From: Candolleomyces eurysporus
Lineage: Eukaryota; Basidiomycota; Agaricomycetes; Agaricales; Psathyrellaceae
Reading direction: 5' to 3'
Length of the DNA: 64,000 nt
NCBI GenBank assembly: GCA_027579435.1
Contig: JANBPK010000020.1
Span: 1-64,000, forward strand
Positions 21,920-33,001 of this stretch are shown piece by piece. The first letter of the stretch is position 1, and every line of letters begins with the position of its first letter. The notes beneath the pieces are model-generated. The model made no database searches. It was given only the letters and a program-made list of their open reading frames with translations, and was not told the origin of the DNA. The translations under genes and the position numbers were made by a program.

Positions 21920-23996
21920 ATGAACACCGTCATTTCCTCCCTTCTTCAGACGAATGATGCAGCTCCGCCCTCAGATGCGACCCAAATCCGGCGGTTGTGG
22001 AAAGAGGACATTATCCTGCTCGCAGCAGTTGAAGAGGAGTTGGCAGTGCTTGAGCAAAGGCGGAGGGTGCTTCAAGCCTCGATTGGCAACTATGAAACTG
22101 TTTTGGCACCCATCCGGCTTCTTTCCACCGATATCTTGCAGCACATCTTCCTTCTCACACTCCCGGACGATCGGAACCCAGCGATGTCGTCGAAAGAGTC
22201 GCCACTGCTTGTCAGTCAGGTCTGTTCAACCTGGAGGCAGGCGGCGCTCACAGCCCCTCGTTTGTGGTCAAGACTGCACATCCCTCTCGTCCGCAAAAGT
22301 GACAGGCGGCCTTCCAGGAACCTGCACGGCACTTTGGGTATTATCACAACCGTCGTACACAGCCAGCAGCGGCAGAATGAAGAAGAGGAAGAACATGATG
22401 ATGATCCTTCGAACTCTGACTACAATCGATATGTTCGCAAGATCGACTCAGTTATGGCAAACCGACGAAATATGGTTGAACAATGGCTCCTGCGTGCGGG
22501 GATGACCGACCTTTCAATCTCAGTGGTGGAGGCGACTGCTCTTTCCGACGCTGCGTCATCAAACGCCTTTCCCTTCCTTGGTTGTGAACAGAAGTGGACT
22601 CGGCACAGTGCAGACATTGTCAACATTCTTGTCAATTATGCAAGCCAATTGGCCGTCTTGGACCTAGACATTCCTCCTGAGGAAGCCCAACCAATTCTTG
22701 GGTTGCCTCCCAGAATGGCCCCGAGGCTTCGGTCTTTGAGGCTTTGTCACCTGAGCTACTATCGTGGAGCTTCCAGCAATTTGAAGCACGCCATTGTTAC
22801 CTCCTCCAATATCAGATCGCTCAGCATTGCCACTCCAACTCCTGCAATCGACGTCACAAGAGTGCAATGGGAGAACCTTATCAATCTCACCCTCACAATT
22901 CTGCCCGGAAGTTACGATCGGAACCTGAAGCTTCTACTTGAAGTTCTCGCCGTCTGCCAAAATCTTGTTGTTCTCAGTGTTTCCATCTCCTTGAAACGCT
23001 CGAGACGAGACCTGATGGTCAGTATTTCCTCTGCTTTCCATCTTCACTTCAGCTGAGCTGATGACTTATGTCCAGCGCGCTGAATCTGATCCGTCCCACA
23101 GAAGTTTGAATGTTGACCCAATAACCCTTCCTCGATTGACGACCTTGATCTGGAACAGCCAAAGCTCAGCCAGAGAACACGGGACACTCTTCCAGTCTCT
23201 CTTTCTCCCCTCATTGCGTGAGCTAAAGTGGGCGTTCACCAGCTCTCAATATGATACTTTGAACACCGACGATGGCAGCACCGACGATCCTGCCTTCATG
23301 AACTTGTTGAAGCAGTCAGGCCATACTCTTAGGAAGATGGAACTTACCACGGTGGGAGGTGGCTTGTTTCATCCTCTTTCACGGTGCTTGAAACTGGCTC
23401 CTGGAATCGAGAGGCTCCACTTGGAGACCGGTCGATATGAGCCGACGGAGGGCAACGTGTGGGAGGCGCTCTGCCTGCCCATCGCCGACCAGATCTCAAC
23501 ACATGAAGCTGACTTGGGTAGCGTCAATTCTTCACTCCAAGATGCTCTCAATCCTCCTCTCCCCAAATTAACCTCTATCTCATTCAAATGTCGCGCCAAG
23601 GACATCACATCACTTGCTCTCCAACAATTCATCCGGTCTCGCCGGCAAGATGCTCATGCTCTGGCTCAACTGGACAGTTGCAAGCTCCAGAAAATCCGTA
23701 TATCCTGCCACCAAGATCTTTATAATTTTCCGCTCCAATCGCCCTCGTTCGCCCACTTGGCTCAAAAGCACCGGGAAGAGAGACAGAGAGAGTTCTTGGA
23801 AGAGTTGACGACCAAGCTTGGGGTTGATATTGAAGGACTCCAGGTAGAAATTGAATGGCCTTATTTTGGTTCCGGCGACGGACTTTTTTCACCATTTTAC
23901 GGTTTGCCAGAACTCAAACCCGAGGACGGCCTTTTGGGCTGGGATACTCTTCGATCATTTGGCTCCTCCCCTCACGACTCTCCGTTCATCTACTAG
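21920..23996 (+). CDS. F-box-like family copy 2, intact
   Basis: Two exons (21920-23017 and 23076-23996) and one 58-nt GT-AG intron give 672 residues. The start MNTVISSLLQTND is conserved among copies. Order of parts: a coiled coil of about 60 residues (LAAVEEELAVLEQRRRVLQA), an F-box-like core (RLLSTDILQHIFLLTLPDD to VCSTWRQAALTAPRLWSRLH), a variable acidic linker (NEEEEEHDDD), then irregular leucine-rich repeats, ending in VDIEGLQVEIEWPYF and a short tail. F-box proteins of this kind are presumed SCF ubiquitin-ligase substrate adaptors; the target is unknown. An open frame extends 14 codons upstream of the chosen ATG, but the paralogues support 21920. Confidence 0.8.
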
Positions 23997-24166
23997 GAAT
24001 CTTAGTTTGAGCTATGTAATCTTGTTCTATCTTAGTATCTACTATCATATCGTGTTTTAGTTCTCCAACTTGAGCCATGTGCATGTGATTGCCGGAAGCG
24101 AATTTCCAACCATTGATTGCGTCCTTGAGTTATCTTTTTCATCCCTACGACCATTCAGATTTATCA

Positions 24167-24812
24167 TGGACACCGCCGCTACTTCCCTCTTTCAAACGAA
24201 CAATGCCCCTTGCCCTTATAAGCAGCCCAAATTCAACGATCCTTGATACACGACGTTGCTTTAGTCGCAGTGGTCGAAAGAGACTCGGAGCTGTCGAAGC
24301 TTGTGCAAAGGAAGGAGACGCTTCAAGCTTCGATTCGCAACCACGAAACTGTTTTGCCACATATCTGGACTCTCTCTCTACTGGCATCTTGCAGTACACC
24401 TTTCTTTTGACCCTCCCCGATGATAGAAATGTGGTCATGTCGTCGAAGGAGTCGCCCTGCTACTTACTCACATCTGTTCAACCGTGACCTGGAGGCAAGT
24501 GGCGCTCACGGCTCCTCGCTCTGGAAGGTCCCTTTCTCCTATTAGAGTCCAGTAACCCTTTCGCCTGAACGCTCGTTCAGCCCGGGAAGCAAGACAGAGG
24601 GAAGAATTCTTCAGAGAATTGACGACGAACTTCGGGGTTGATATCAAAGTGGACTACAAGTGGATATTGAATAGCCTTATCTCGGTCCCAACGACAAACT
24701 CTTTCACCATTGCGCGGATCGCCTGAACTTAAACCTGAGCAGAGCCTGTGGTTGGACCAGGATTCTCAAGGGCTGGGTCTTTTTCTTCCGAACTTCTTGC
24801 ATTTCTGCTAAG
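24167..24812 (+). pseudogene. F-box-like family copy 3, internal-deletion remnant
   Basis: The 5' part aligns with the family from the start ATG (24167, MDT...TSLFQTNNAP) through the F-box-like core (LQYTFLLTLPDDRN, SSKESP, TWRQVALTAPR) but has several frameshifts and stops. At about 24530 the sequence jumps to the 3' end of the family (AREARQREEFFRELTTNFGVDI, split by stops), so the central ~1.5 kb is missing. It is clearly dead. The upstream motif gattgcc-gaagcgaatttccaacca matches that of copy 2. Confidence 0.8.
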
Positions 24813-24943
24813 ACTCTTACTTTAAGCGGTGTGATCTCGTTCTGTTGAATACTGTCTAAATCGTTTTGTAATGCTAAAGCTTGTTATCTTATAATGTGAT
24901 ACAAACCGTTAGATTTCCCAAACTTTCAATTATCAGAGTCAAG

Positions 24944-25048
24944 GAAATAATGGCAAATCATTTGTCGCTACTGCCCGAGCATCAGATGAGGAGCAAGGAG
25001 GAGGCGAGGGAGGCTCTTGAAGACGTGATTCACCGTATGTCCTTATGA
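24944..25048 (+). pseudogene. Decayed copy of the RhoGEF 3' tail (upstream of F-box copy 4)
   Basis: This frame reads EIMANHLSLLPEHQMRSKEE and ends in a TGA. The intact RhoGEF has EILVHHLPLLPEYQTRGGEE near its C-terminus. The match is too long and too well ordered to be chance. It sits just upstream of an F-box copy, as the real RhoGEF tail does, which shows that the duplicated block included both. Confidence 0.75.
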
Positions 25049-25270
25049 AGGAAAACGATGTGGAACAAACAATCCTATTGAACGTGGGCATTTTTTCTTG
25101 GATATTTGACCTAAGTTTCCCTTCCTCCCCGCCAGGAGACATCCAATGTGTATGATTTCCTCCCTTGCGAGTTTCCACTGTGTTTGATAGCCGAAGGGAA
25201 TATTCATCTACGCGCGTCTGAGCTTTGACTCGGAGTTGATCTTGAATCTCTACGTCCATCTAAACTCATC

Positions 25271-27367
25271 ATGGACCCCGTCATTACCTCCCTCCTCCAG
25301 ACGAACGATGCAGCTTCGCCCTCAGATGCTACTCAAATCCGGGAATTATGGAAAGAGGATATTGTCCTGCTCGCAGCAGTTGAACAGGAGTTGGCAGCGC
25401 TTAAGCAAAAGCGGAGGGCTCTTCAGGCTTCAATTCGCAATTACCGAACCGTTTTAGCACCCATCCGACTTCTTTCCACGGATATCTTGCAGTACATCTT
25501 CCTTCTCACACTCCCGGACGATCGGAACCCAGCGATGTCGTCGAAAGAGTCGCCACTGCTTCTCAGTCAGGTCTGTTCAACCTGGAGGCAGGCGGCGCTC
25601 ACAGCCCCTCGCTTGTGGTCAAGACTGCACATCCCTCTCATCCGAAAAAGTGCCAAGCGGCCCTCTAGGAACCTGCGCGCACCTTTGGGTGGTATCGCAA
25701 CCGTCGTACACAACCAGCAGCAGCAGAATGATGAGGAGGAGGAGGAGGAAGAGGAGGAAGAGAAACATGATAATGACCCTTCGAACTCCGAATACGATCG
25801 ATATGTCCGCAAAATGAACTCGGTTATGTCAAACAGACGGAAAATGGTTGAGCAATGGCTCATGCGTGCAGGTATAACCGACCTTTCAATCTCGATGGTG
25901 GAGGCGACTCCTTCTTTTTCGTCAACCACCTTCTCCTTTCTACTAAATGGACAAAAGTGGACTCGGCACAGTATGGACATCGTCAACATTCTTGTCAAAT
26001 ATTCGAGTCAATTGGCCGCTTTGGACCTAGACATCCCTGCCGGGGTCGCCGAACCGATTCTTGGGTTGCCACCCAGCAAGGTCCCCAGGCTCCGGTCCTT
26101 GATCTTTCGCAACTTTGAATACTATGTGGTAGCTCAAGCAAAAGCTTCCAGCAAACACCCCATTGTCGGCGCTCCCAATATCAGATCGCTCAAGGTTCCC
26201 ATTTCAGCTCCTGTAATCGATGTCACAGGAGTGCGATGGGGGAACCTCATTAATCTCGACCTCACAATCCTACCCGGGAGTTGGGACCAGGACCCAAAGC
26301 TTCTACGCGGATTCTCTCCGGCTGCCAAAATCTTGTCGTTCTCAGTGTTTACATCTCGAACTCACGGCGTATTCCGAGACAGAACATGACAGTCAGTATT
26401 AGTTCTGTTTTCTACCTTCACTTCATAGCTGAGCTGACGACTCGTGTCCAGCACACCAATTCCGATCCTTCCCACCGAAGTTTGGACTCGATAGCCCTTC
26501 CTCGATTGACGACCTTGCTTTGGCACAACGAAAGCCCAGCCATTCAACACGAGACACTCTTTCAATGTCTCTCTCTCCCCTCATTGCATCAACTAAAGTG
26601 GACGTTCCCCAGCCCCCAAGATTCGATTCCGAACGACGACGGCAGCGTCCACAATTCCGCCTTCACAAACCTACTGAAGCACTCAGGCCATAACCTCAGG
26701 AAGATGGAACTTAGATCGGTGGGACGCGGTTCGTTTCACCGTCTGTTACGGTGCTTGAAACTCGCTCCTGGGATCGAGAGACTTCACTTGGAGATAGGTC
26801 AAGATGATCCAGAGCAGGGCAAGGTGTGGGAGGCGCTCTCCCTGCCCATCGTTCATCAGACCCCAGCACATGAAACCGACCCGGATGACATCAAGTTTTC
26901 GCTTCAAGATGCTCTCGATCCTCCTCTCCCCAATTTAACCNTTTTTTTCGTGCAAATTTGATGTCAAGGTTATCACGGCACTTGCCACCTTCCAACAATT
27001 CATCCGGTCTCGCCGACAAGATGCTCATGCTCTGGCTCAACTGAATAGTTGCAAGCTCCAGAAGATCCATATCTCCAACCAAAGTCCTCGGAATACTTTA
27101 CCTGAATCCCCCTCGTTCGCCCGCTTGGTTCAAAAGCACCAAGAAGAAAGACAGAGAGAATTCTTGGAGGAGCTGACAACGAAGCTTGGGGTTGATATTG
27201 AAGGATTTCAGGTGCATATTGAATGGCCTTATTATGGTTCCATGGACAACGACAGACTCTTTTCACCGTTACACGGTTTGCCGAATTTTAGACTTGAAGA
27301 CGGCCTGTCGGACAGGGGTGCTTCTCGAGCACCTGGCTTTTTCCCTCGCAACTCATTGGGTATTTGA
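25271..27367 (+). pseudogene. F-box-like family copy 4, frameshifted
   Basis: The start MDPVITSLLQTNDA, coiled coil and F-box-like core are intact and nearly identical to copy 2. A poly-Glu linker (about 25735-25770) is longer than in the other copies. Near 26310-26320 one base is missing relative to paralogues (a TTT run is TT), so the frame leaves the family sequence and stops at 26389. The correct frame continues as CQNLVVLSV on the next phase. The intron 26392-26451 (60 nt) is conserved. The N at 26941 must be dropped to keep the last exon open to TGA at 27367. If the missing T is a sequencing error the gene would be intact. Confidence 0.75.
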
Positions 27368-27504
27368 TAGTGATCTCATTTTGGGCTGTGAAACCATGTT
27401 TTACCTATCGATCTATCCGAATTATTCTGTACTGCGAAAGATTGTTATCTTGTACGACGTGGTCAGCCATACGATTCGGAACTGTTAGCTTAAATTTTGC
27501 ATCG

Positions 27505-27550
27505 TAGAAGTAATGGAAATCATTTACGGCTATTGCTAGAGTATCAGACG
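27505..27550 (+). repeat. Third decayed copy of the RhoGEF 3' tail
   Basis: The bases catttacggctattgctag followed by agtatcagacg match the RhoGEF tail at about 19211-19246 with a few changes. No open frame is left. It lies directly after F-box copy 4, in the position expected for the next duplicated unit. Confidence 0.5.
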
Positions 27551-27614
27551 CCGAGGAGGTAGTCGGAGACAATGGTAGATACCTAGGTATAGGGAGCCGA
27601 AGATCAACTTCGAC

Positions 27615-28570
27615 ATGGCTCTGAAAATCTGCGCGGAAGAGTTCTATCCCAATATCGTTTCGATGACGACGAGGTGGAGCAAGGCTGGACCAACTCCCGT
27701 CGAGGTGAAGCGCGAAGAAGATCCGAGAACAAGTCCCAGGCTATTCAATCCCTTGCTGATGGGAGGAGGACGTATATGAGATACGACGGTACCGCAGAGA
27801 GTGTCTGGAAGGCGTTGCAAAGGTTGTCTGGGATGGAAGCGAAGGCGTTGTACTTGCAGAAGAAGTTGGTGGATTTGGAGTACCCGTTAGACGTGACTGG
27901 GGCTGGGACCCGTGCCACTTTCGCTTCTAGCCAGAGCCAACTGAGGAATCGGCAGTTAAACGTTAAGGGCCGGCAGGACGGAGGAGCACACCAGAGAGTT
28001 ACCGAATTCGGGAATCCCATTACCTTCCTGGGGCCTCAGATACTCGGCAGCACCAGCTCCCGAGCGTTAGCTTGCATGGAGACTCGAGGAACGCTAGCCA
28101 CATTCCGCCCCCTCTCGAGACAGCAGCTGGGAGCGTTGAGGTTCAAGAGGGCGTGAGCGAGGAGGAAGTTCGAACCGCAAGACCTGGCCCTCATCCATCG
28201 TTCAACATGATGTCAGAGTCCACACGTTTCCAGCCTTATTCCCTTGACAAGTCCGCGTTATCTCTGCAAGAGCAATCTAAATAACCATTCGAGAACTGCG
28301 GGAGTTGGAGGAAATGATGCGAGTCAGTTCCTAGTGGGAGCACACTGGGTCGATACCTATGCCTCTTTCAAGACCTGCTCGTTCGAACGGGGTAGGCAAT
28401 TCCCAGCTATCTCTGGAGGCCGAGGAATCTATACAAGCCATTCAAGAACCACTGGAGTTGGAGGAAAGGAGGCGACCAACTGCCCATCATGATCGTCCCA
28501 GGTCGACATCGAGATCCCCCTCGAGACCCCGTGGTGCAATGTGGCTCTCAGACGAGGTAGCTTCTTGAGT
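27615..28570 (+). pseudogene. Unidentified degraded coding region, weakly ACBP-like
   Basis: Overlapping plus-strand frames look coding but switch phase at least twice. One reads VWKALQRLSGMEAKALYL, which recalls the third and fourth helices of acyl-CoA-binding proteins (W-x-A-x-x-x-L...EAK-x-x-Y). The upstream part lacks the other ACBP signatures. Further on a Ser/Glu-rich stretch contains two similar pieces (HSRTAGVGG and HSRTTGVGG in one frame). I see no single intact gene. It lies inside the F-box array and could be a gene captured and broken by the rearrangements. Confidence 0.3.
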
Positions 28571-28826
28571 TTTTCTAGCGATGGGTACCCTGCGACGAGA
28601 CTGTACGCTACCAGCTCAACGTCGTCGTCGCGTTCGTTGAACGTTGGACGTGCCGGAGTAGATGTATCCTATTAATAGGCACGCGTTATGTTGATTTTGA
28701 TCGGATATTCACCATGACATCATCGTCAACGGAAGAGTGGCTGGCGGGAAAACCAAGGCTGGACAAACAGAGAACAGGTATTTAAGCAGCCCGCCCGTCC
28801 TCTTTAGAGCCCTATCACTTTCAACC

Positions 28827-31186
28827 ATGCCCGCCATGGTTGGTTTACACCTCCTCGCCACGCCCGTCCCCCCCCATCTTCGCTGAAGACTTACCCTGGG
28901 CCACCGCTTCTCAGTTCATCTTCGACTGGGGTCTAACGCGGATCTCGAATGTCCTCTCTACTATCAAGCTCTCTGGTCTCAACCTTATCCACGCCGGGAA
29001 GGCTGTGGTCTTGGCTAGCCGCCCTGGTGCTACCCGCGTCTTGGAAATCGCCGCAGAGGCCTTTGCTCCTGTCGTCGAAGAGGTCCCCGTNCCCCGTCCT
29101 GGAAGTCGCCGCAGAGGCTGTCGCTCCCGTAGTCGACACCATCGCCGAGGTCGCTGTCCCTGTCTTGGAAGTCGTGGAAGAGGTTGCCCCCGCCGTCAAT
29201 GTCGCTACTGTCTCCGTCGTGGAACCCGTCTCTGAATCTCTCATCCCGGTTGTCGAAGTCGTCGCAAAGGCCGCCGACCCCGTCACCGACATCGCCACAA
29301 ACATCACCGGCCCCATCATCGAAGTCGTGCAGGAAATCGTTTCCCCCTTCGTCTCCCCCACTGTAGAGATCGCCAAAGAGCTCAGCCTCCCCGCCGGACC
29401 CCTTCCCGAGCTCTTGGACTTCACCCTCTCTGAGGGCCCCCAATTTGTACGACTCGGCCAGATGGACCTTATCTCGGACAGTGTGGAGATGCACTCACGT
29501 TCATTCGACGCGACCGCTGTCTACTGCATATTTCTGCTCTCGTTCTTCATCTGGGGTTGGGTCAGATGCATTCGTCGTCGTATCGCTGAGCCTGAAACCG
29601 GTTTCGCTGCATCTCGAGCTCGACGCGCCTACTTCCCTGTCCCTGTTCTTCAACTTGTCAGCTCCCTCTTTTCAAGGCCTCAAGCTGCCTACTCCCCGGT
29701 CCCTATTACCGTCCTCTCCGATGGTTTCGCCCTCGATAAGGACCTACTCCGTGTGGCTACCTTTCAGACCTTCGTAAACGGGTTTGCTCAAGACAATGGA
29801 CTTTCTCACTCGGCAACGACGGAGCTTTGCAACAGCTATATCACTGGCTCGTTTCCGACGGTCGTTTCCCCCGCCCCCCCCTCTGGTATCGGACGAGGAT
29901 ATCTCCCTTGAATCTCAACTCTATCTCTGGGCACGCTTCGGTTCTTTGCTCAGAGCGTACCGCAGCAAGAATCACCTTTCTCATCAGGACTTGGTCGATC
30001 TCTTGAACGTTTACGTTACTCGCGACTTCCGCAAATTCTGGGAGCGTTCTGAAAGCACTGATGGACTCTCTGGATCTGGCACTCCTGTCTCCGGGGAATC
30101 TACTACCCGTCCCAGCTCGGCAGGTTTGATGCCTTGTGAGTGTTCTTCTAATGCTCAACCCTTCGGCGAAACCTTTTCTTTGGAGCCATTGACTGAGACT
30201 TATACTGGTACTTCCCTAGGTCTTTCTCCCTCTGCTTCAGTCGGTGAAGTGGCTGAGCCTTCGGGCTCTCGAGAAGGCGATGATGATTCTTCGACCTCCG
30301 TCTCCCCCCCTGTAGAAACGCCGGAGAATGCGTTCACTCGTCTTGATGGAACACCTGTCAGGCGTCGTCGCGCTTCCATCGACATGTCCGACGCCTTCGT
30401 GGAGAGCGAAAACAGCAGGGCCGCTCGTACCGCTCGGTCTGCGGAGCAACATGTGTCTCCTCGCAATTGGCAAGTCGCCCTGGACAGAGCTCGCGAACTA
30501 GCTGCCTCCCTCGAGGAGGGCTTTGGCTCCGATCTAGAAAATGGTGGCAGGATAGATATCTCTATTCTCGAGGGCTTGGACTTGACTACCTTGTTTTGTC
30601 TTCACATGGAGCTGACATCGGGTTGGCGCGGTACTCCAGAACCCTTTCGCTTCAAGGTACGTTTTACCGTGTTATACTCCCATGATTGTTTTGTTTAACT
30701 TGTCCTTCAAACATATAGAGGAACGTCGCTTTTTCAAAGCCTGACATGTCTTTTGAGGAAGATGACTTGGAGGATGAAATTCCACCTCTCATTTCGCGGG
30801 TAAGTTTGGTGTTTTTTTTTTTACATAATAAACCGTAGCTCACTATATCATCGGATCCTCAGAGCAACTCCGGGTCCGAGTACGAGTCCGAGTACGAGTC
30901 CGATACAGAGCAGGCCTACGAAGCCAGATTCTCCAGGTCGAATGCGCCATCACCTGCTGGTGATATCGGACTCATGGTAAATGGGTTTAGCGTATCAGAG
31001 GACCGCTCTGGCTCTTTGGGAGACTCTTCCGACGAGGGCGCCGAACTCGCTGAAGACGAAGACGAAGAGGTGACTGCACAAGATGTGAACGAGGTACGAT
31101 TCCTTTCTCTTCTTTTCCCGTTCCGTTCCCTGATAATTCCCTCGATTCAGCCCAATGGTTCTGTATCAACTGTCGAGCTCCCTTGA
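28827..31186 (+). CDS. Single-span membrane protein with 11-residue amphipathic repeats
   Basis: Four exons (28827-30656, 30719-30799, 30863-31093, 31151-31186) give 724 residues if the N at 29091 and one C from each eight-C run (28868-28875, 29874-29881) are dropped. Exon 1 is then exactly 609 codons and starts at MPAMVGLHLLATPVPP. Residues ~65-180 are Val/Glu/Ala-rich with the pattern P-V-(L/V)-(E/D) recurring every 11 residues. One hydrophobic span follows (AVYCIFLLSFFIWGWV) with an Arg-rich flank. The rest is acidic and Ser-rich. The frame stays open for 133 codons past the TGA at 31184-31186, and that stretch repeats a motif (LSPV...AVEVVD) twice, so the true end may be 31585. No family was recognised; the repeats suggest a lipid- or membrane-surface helix. 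Confidence 0.6.
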
Positions 31187-31585
31187 GTAGAGGGAAACTC
31201 ATCTAGCAACACAATCCTCAGCTTGTCTCCCGTCGCGAGTTGTACTCTGGCGGTCGAGGTTGTCGATGATGACAAAGCCGACGAAAACGATGAAGAAGAA
31301 CCACAGGCGGATCTCGCCCTAGTTAATGGATCCTCATCCGATAACACAGTACTGGAACCCAGTCTGTCTCCCGTCGAGAATATCACGGCGGTCGAGGTTG
31401 TCGATGAAGAACCACAGTCTACCACTCCTCCTACCTCCCCACGCACCACCTTGAACACTCTGCAAACGATGCAGGACGCTGAAAATCAAGGCTTCCGGAA
31501 GGGCAAGTCAAGATCTCCCGGCCATTCTTGGTGGATGAACCGACCTCTAGTACCATCGTCTCCATCCTTCCGATTCACCTCCTAG
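31187..31585 (+). other. Open extension of the preceding gene past an in-frame TGA
   Basis: This is in the same reading frame as exon 4, with similar acidic composition and two related copies of an LSPV...VEVVD unit. It ends in TAG at 31583-31585. It may be coding that is cut off by a single nonsense change, or be joined by a splice I did not find. Confidence 0.45.
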
Positions 31586-31697
31586 AAACCCGCTCGCCGT
31601 GACTCCCCGTTCCATCTCCATTTATTCTCCATGTTCTCTTCTTATTTATTGTTTAAATTGTCTTCTTTTCTTGCTTCGTGGGTTCCTTTTTGCGTCT

Positions 31698-31750
31698 CGC
31701 TGTGCTCACAGGAGGTCGAGTAGCGCTCTTGACCTCCTTTGAGCACAGCG
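31698..31750. repeat. Inverted repeat, 20-bp arms with 13-nt loop
   Basis: The arms 31698-31717 and 31731-31750 are reverse complements with a single mismatch (CGCTGTGCTCA and TGAGCACAGCG at the ends). They lie 110-165 bp downstream of the membrane-protein frame, probably in its 3' UTR, and would form a stable RNA or DNA hairpin. Confidence 0.8.
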
Positions 31751-32739
31751 GGAAGCTTTGAAACCATACACTCTTTCTATCCCGAATTTATCCCTGGGTT
31801 TTGATCAACTTTTTATGGATTTGTCGTTTTTCTATTTCATTTTTCTTGGATTTGTCTCTCGAACCGCCGTATTACCCCTTCTCAGATATTCCCGGCTGTA
31901 CTTGTACATGTACCATCTTCATCACCACGGTTGCGATATGCTATCGCATTTTTTTTTTTTTATATTCTCGATCGAAATAAGGCATCGTCAATGTTGTGTT
32001 GTCGACCCGACGCCCTTTCCCCTCCTACTTCATCACGGGCTCACCCATATGTCTTTCCGTGTCATTTCATTTTCTCGACACTATCCGGCTTGCGGAACGC
32101 GGTTCTCCCCCCTCCTGAATGAATATTTGTTTCTCCATCGATTCTTGAATGAAGCACAAGCCTCATCTATATTTTGTATTTTGAATCCGAGCCGGCACAC
32201 ATCAGAAGATACTACTATTCGATTTTACAAGGGTGAGGATATTCGACATATCTGAGAGTAACGTGAAGGAACCCATGTATTGTACAAACGGTTACAAGAG
32301 GGTGTGTGAATATGCATTTGAATATGCATAGTCGTGAGCTGAGGAAAGAATGTATGACTACCTCGATGTGGAGACTAGCAAGCGTCCAGGGGCTACGAGG
32401 GCGCAGAGCGAAGGAGAGGGGGGTAANTTCATCGGGAGATCAAACGGCACAACCTTTTCTCTCCATATACTGCCTTATAATCTCCGTAGTCCGAGCCTAC
32501 ATGATCATATGAGTAGTCTAACATGAAGTTCGGAACGAGGGTACGGGAGACGACGACAGTCAAAGAATTTCATGAGGAAGCTAACCCACCGTACAGTGCG
32601 TACCCTTGTGTGAGTTAATTGTGGCAACTCAATGGTCATTACCACATACAATGAGTGAATCCGTTGCGTACCATTCATAGAGTGAGTTAATCAACCGTCA
32701 TTATAACTTCGACTGTCATGAGCCTACTCGAACTCGGAA
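31751..32739. other. Intergenic, no gene recognised
   Basis: The sequence is AT-rich with pyrimidine runs. Open frames here have no recognisable features. There is an N at 32427. Confidence 0.5.
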
Positions 32740-32775
32740 TACGTCAGATCTGAAGGGATTAGAAAGGAGATTGAG
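32590..32775 (+). repeat. Diverged duplicate of the block at 35480-35670
   Basis: Both blocks contain agag-gagtt...cgtcatt followed about 50 bases later by ctcgaac-tggaatac-tcagatct-aagg. The two flank F-box copy 5 in direct orientation, as expected if the copy arrived by duplication between such blocks. Confidence 0.55.
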
Positions 32776-32845
32776 TGGCTTTACTTCACTTCCAACGACA
32801 GAATACCTCCACTTTGCGGATTGCCGGAATTTAGACCTCATCAAT
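32745..32845 (+). pseudogene. 3'-end scrap of an F-box-like family member
   Basis: The frame reads IRKEIEWLYFTSNDR, then PPLCGLPEFRP. Intact copies end with GLQMDIEWPYF and a GLPEF-type motif after it. Only the last ~30 codons survive. It lies about 160 bp before the start of copy 5. Confidence 0.7.
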
Positions 32846-32951
32846 GCATCCACTCGAAACATTGTATCACCCAATATCACCCCACCAATGGCCTAACATG
32901 AGTTCTCTTTGTTTCGAGCCGCTTGATTGCCGCAAGGGAACTTCCGACCAC

Positions 32952-32959
32952 TATATAAA
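32952..32959 (+). promoter_or_regulatory. TATA box of F-box copy 5
   Basis: TATATAAA lies 43 bp before the ATG at 33002, within a block (gattgccgcaaggga-cttcc-acca ... gcgtcctttgag) that is conserved upstream of copies 1, 2, 3 and 5. Only copy 5 has the TATA sequence. Confidence 0.5.
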
Positions 32960-33001
32960 CGCGTCCTTTGAGTTCTTTGAACCCAACGTCCATCTAGACT
33001 C

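Noticed and set aside
28840..29235. Protein start at 28840
   Set aside because: The codon there is TTG. After correcting the C run the ATGs at 28827 and 28836 are in frame.
31758..32255. 165-codon Phe/His/Ser-rich frame
   Set aside because: It is AT-rich intergenic sequence with T runs and has no recognisable motif or splice partner.
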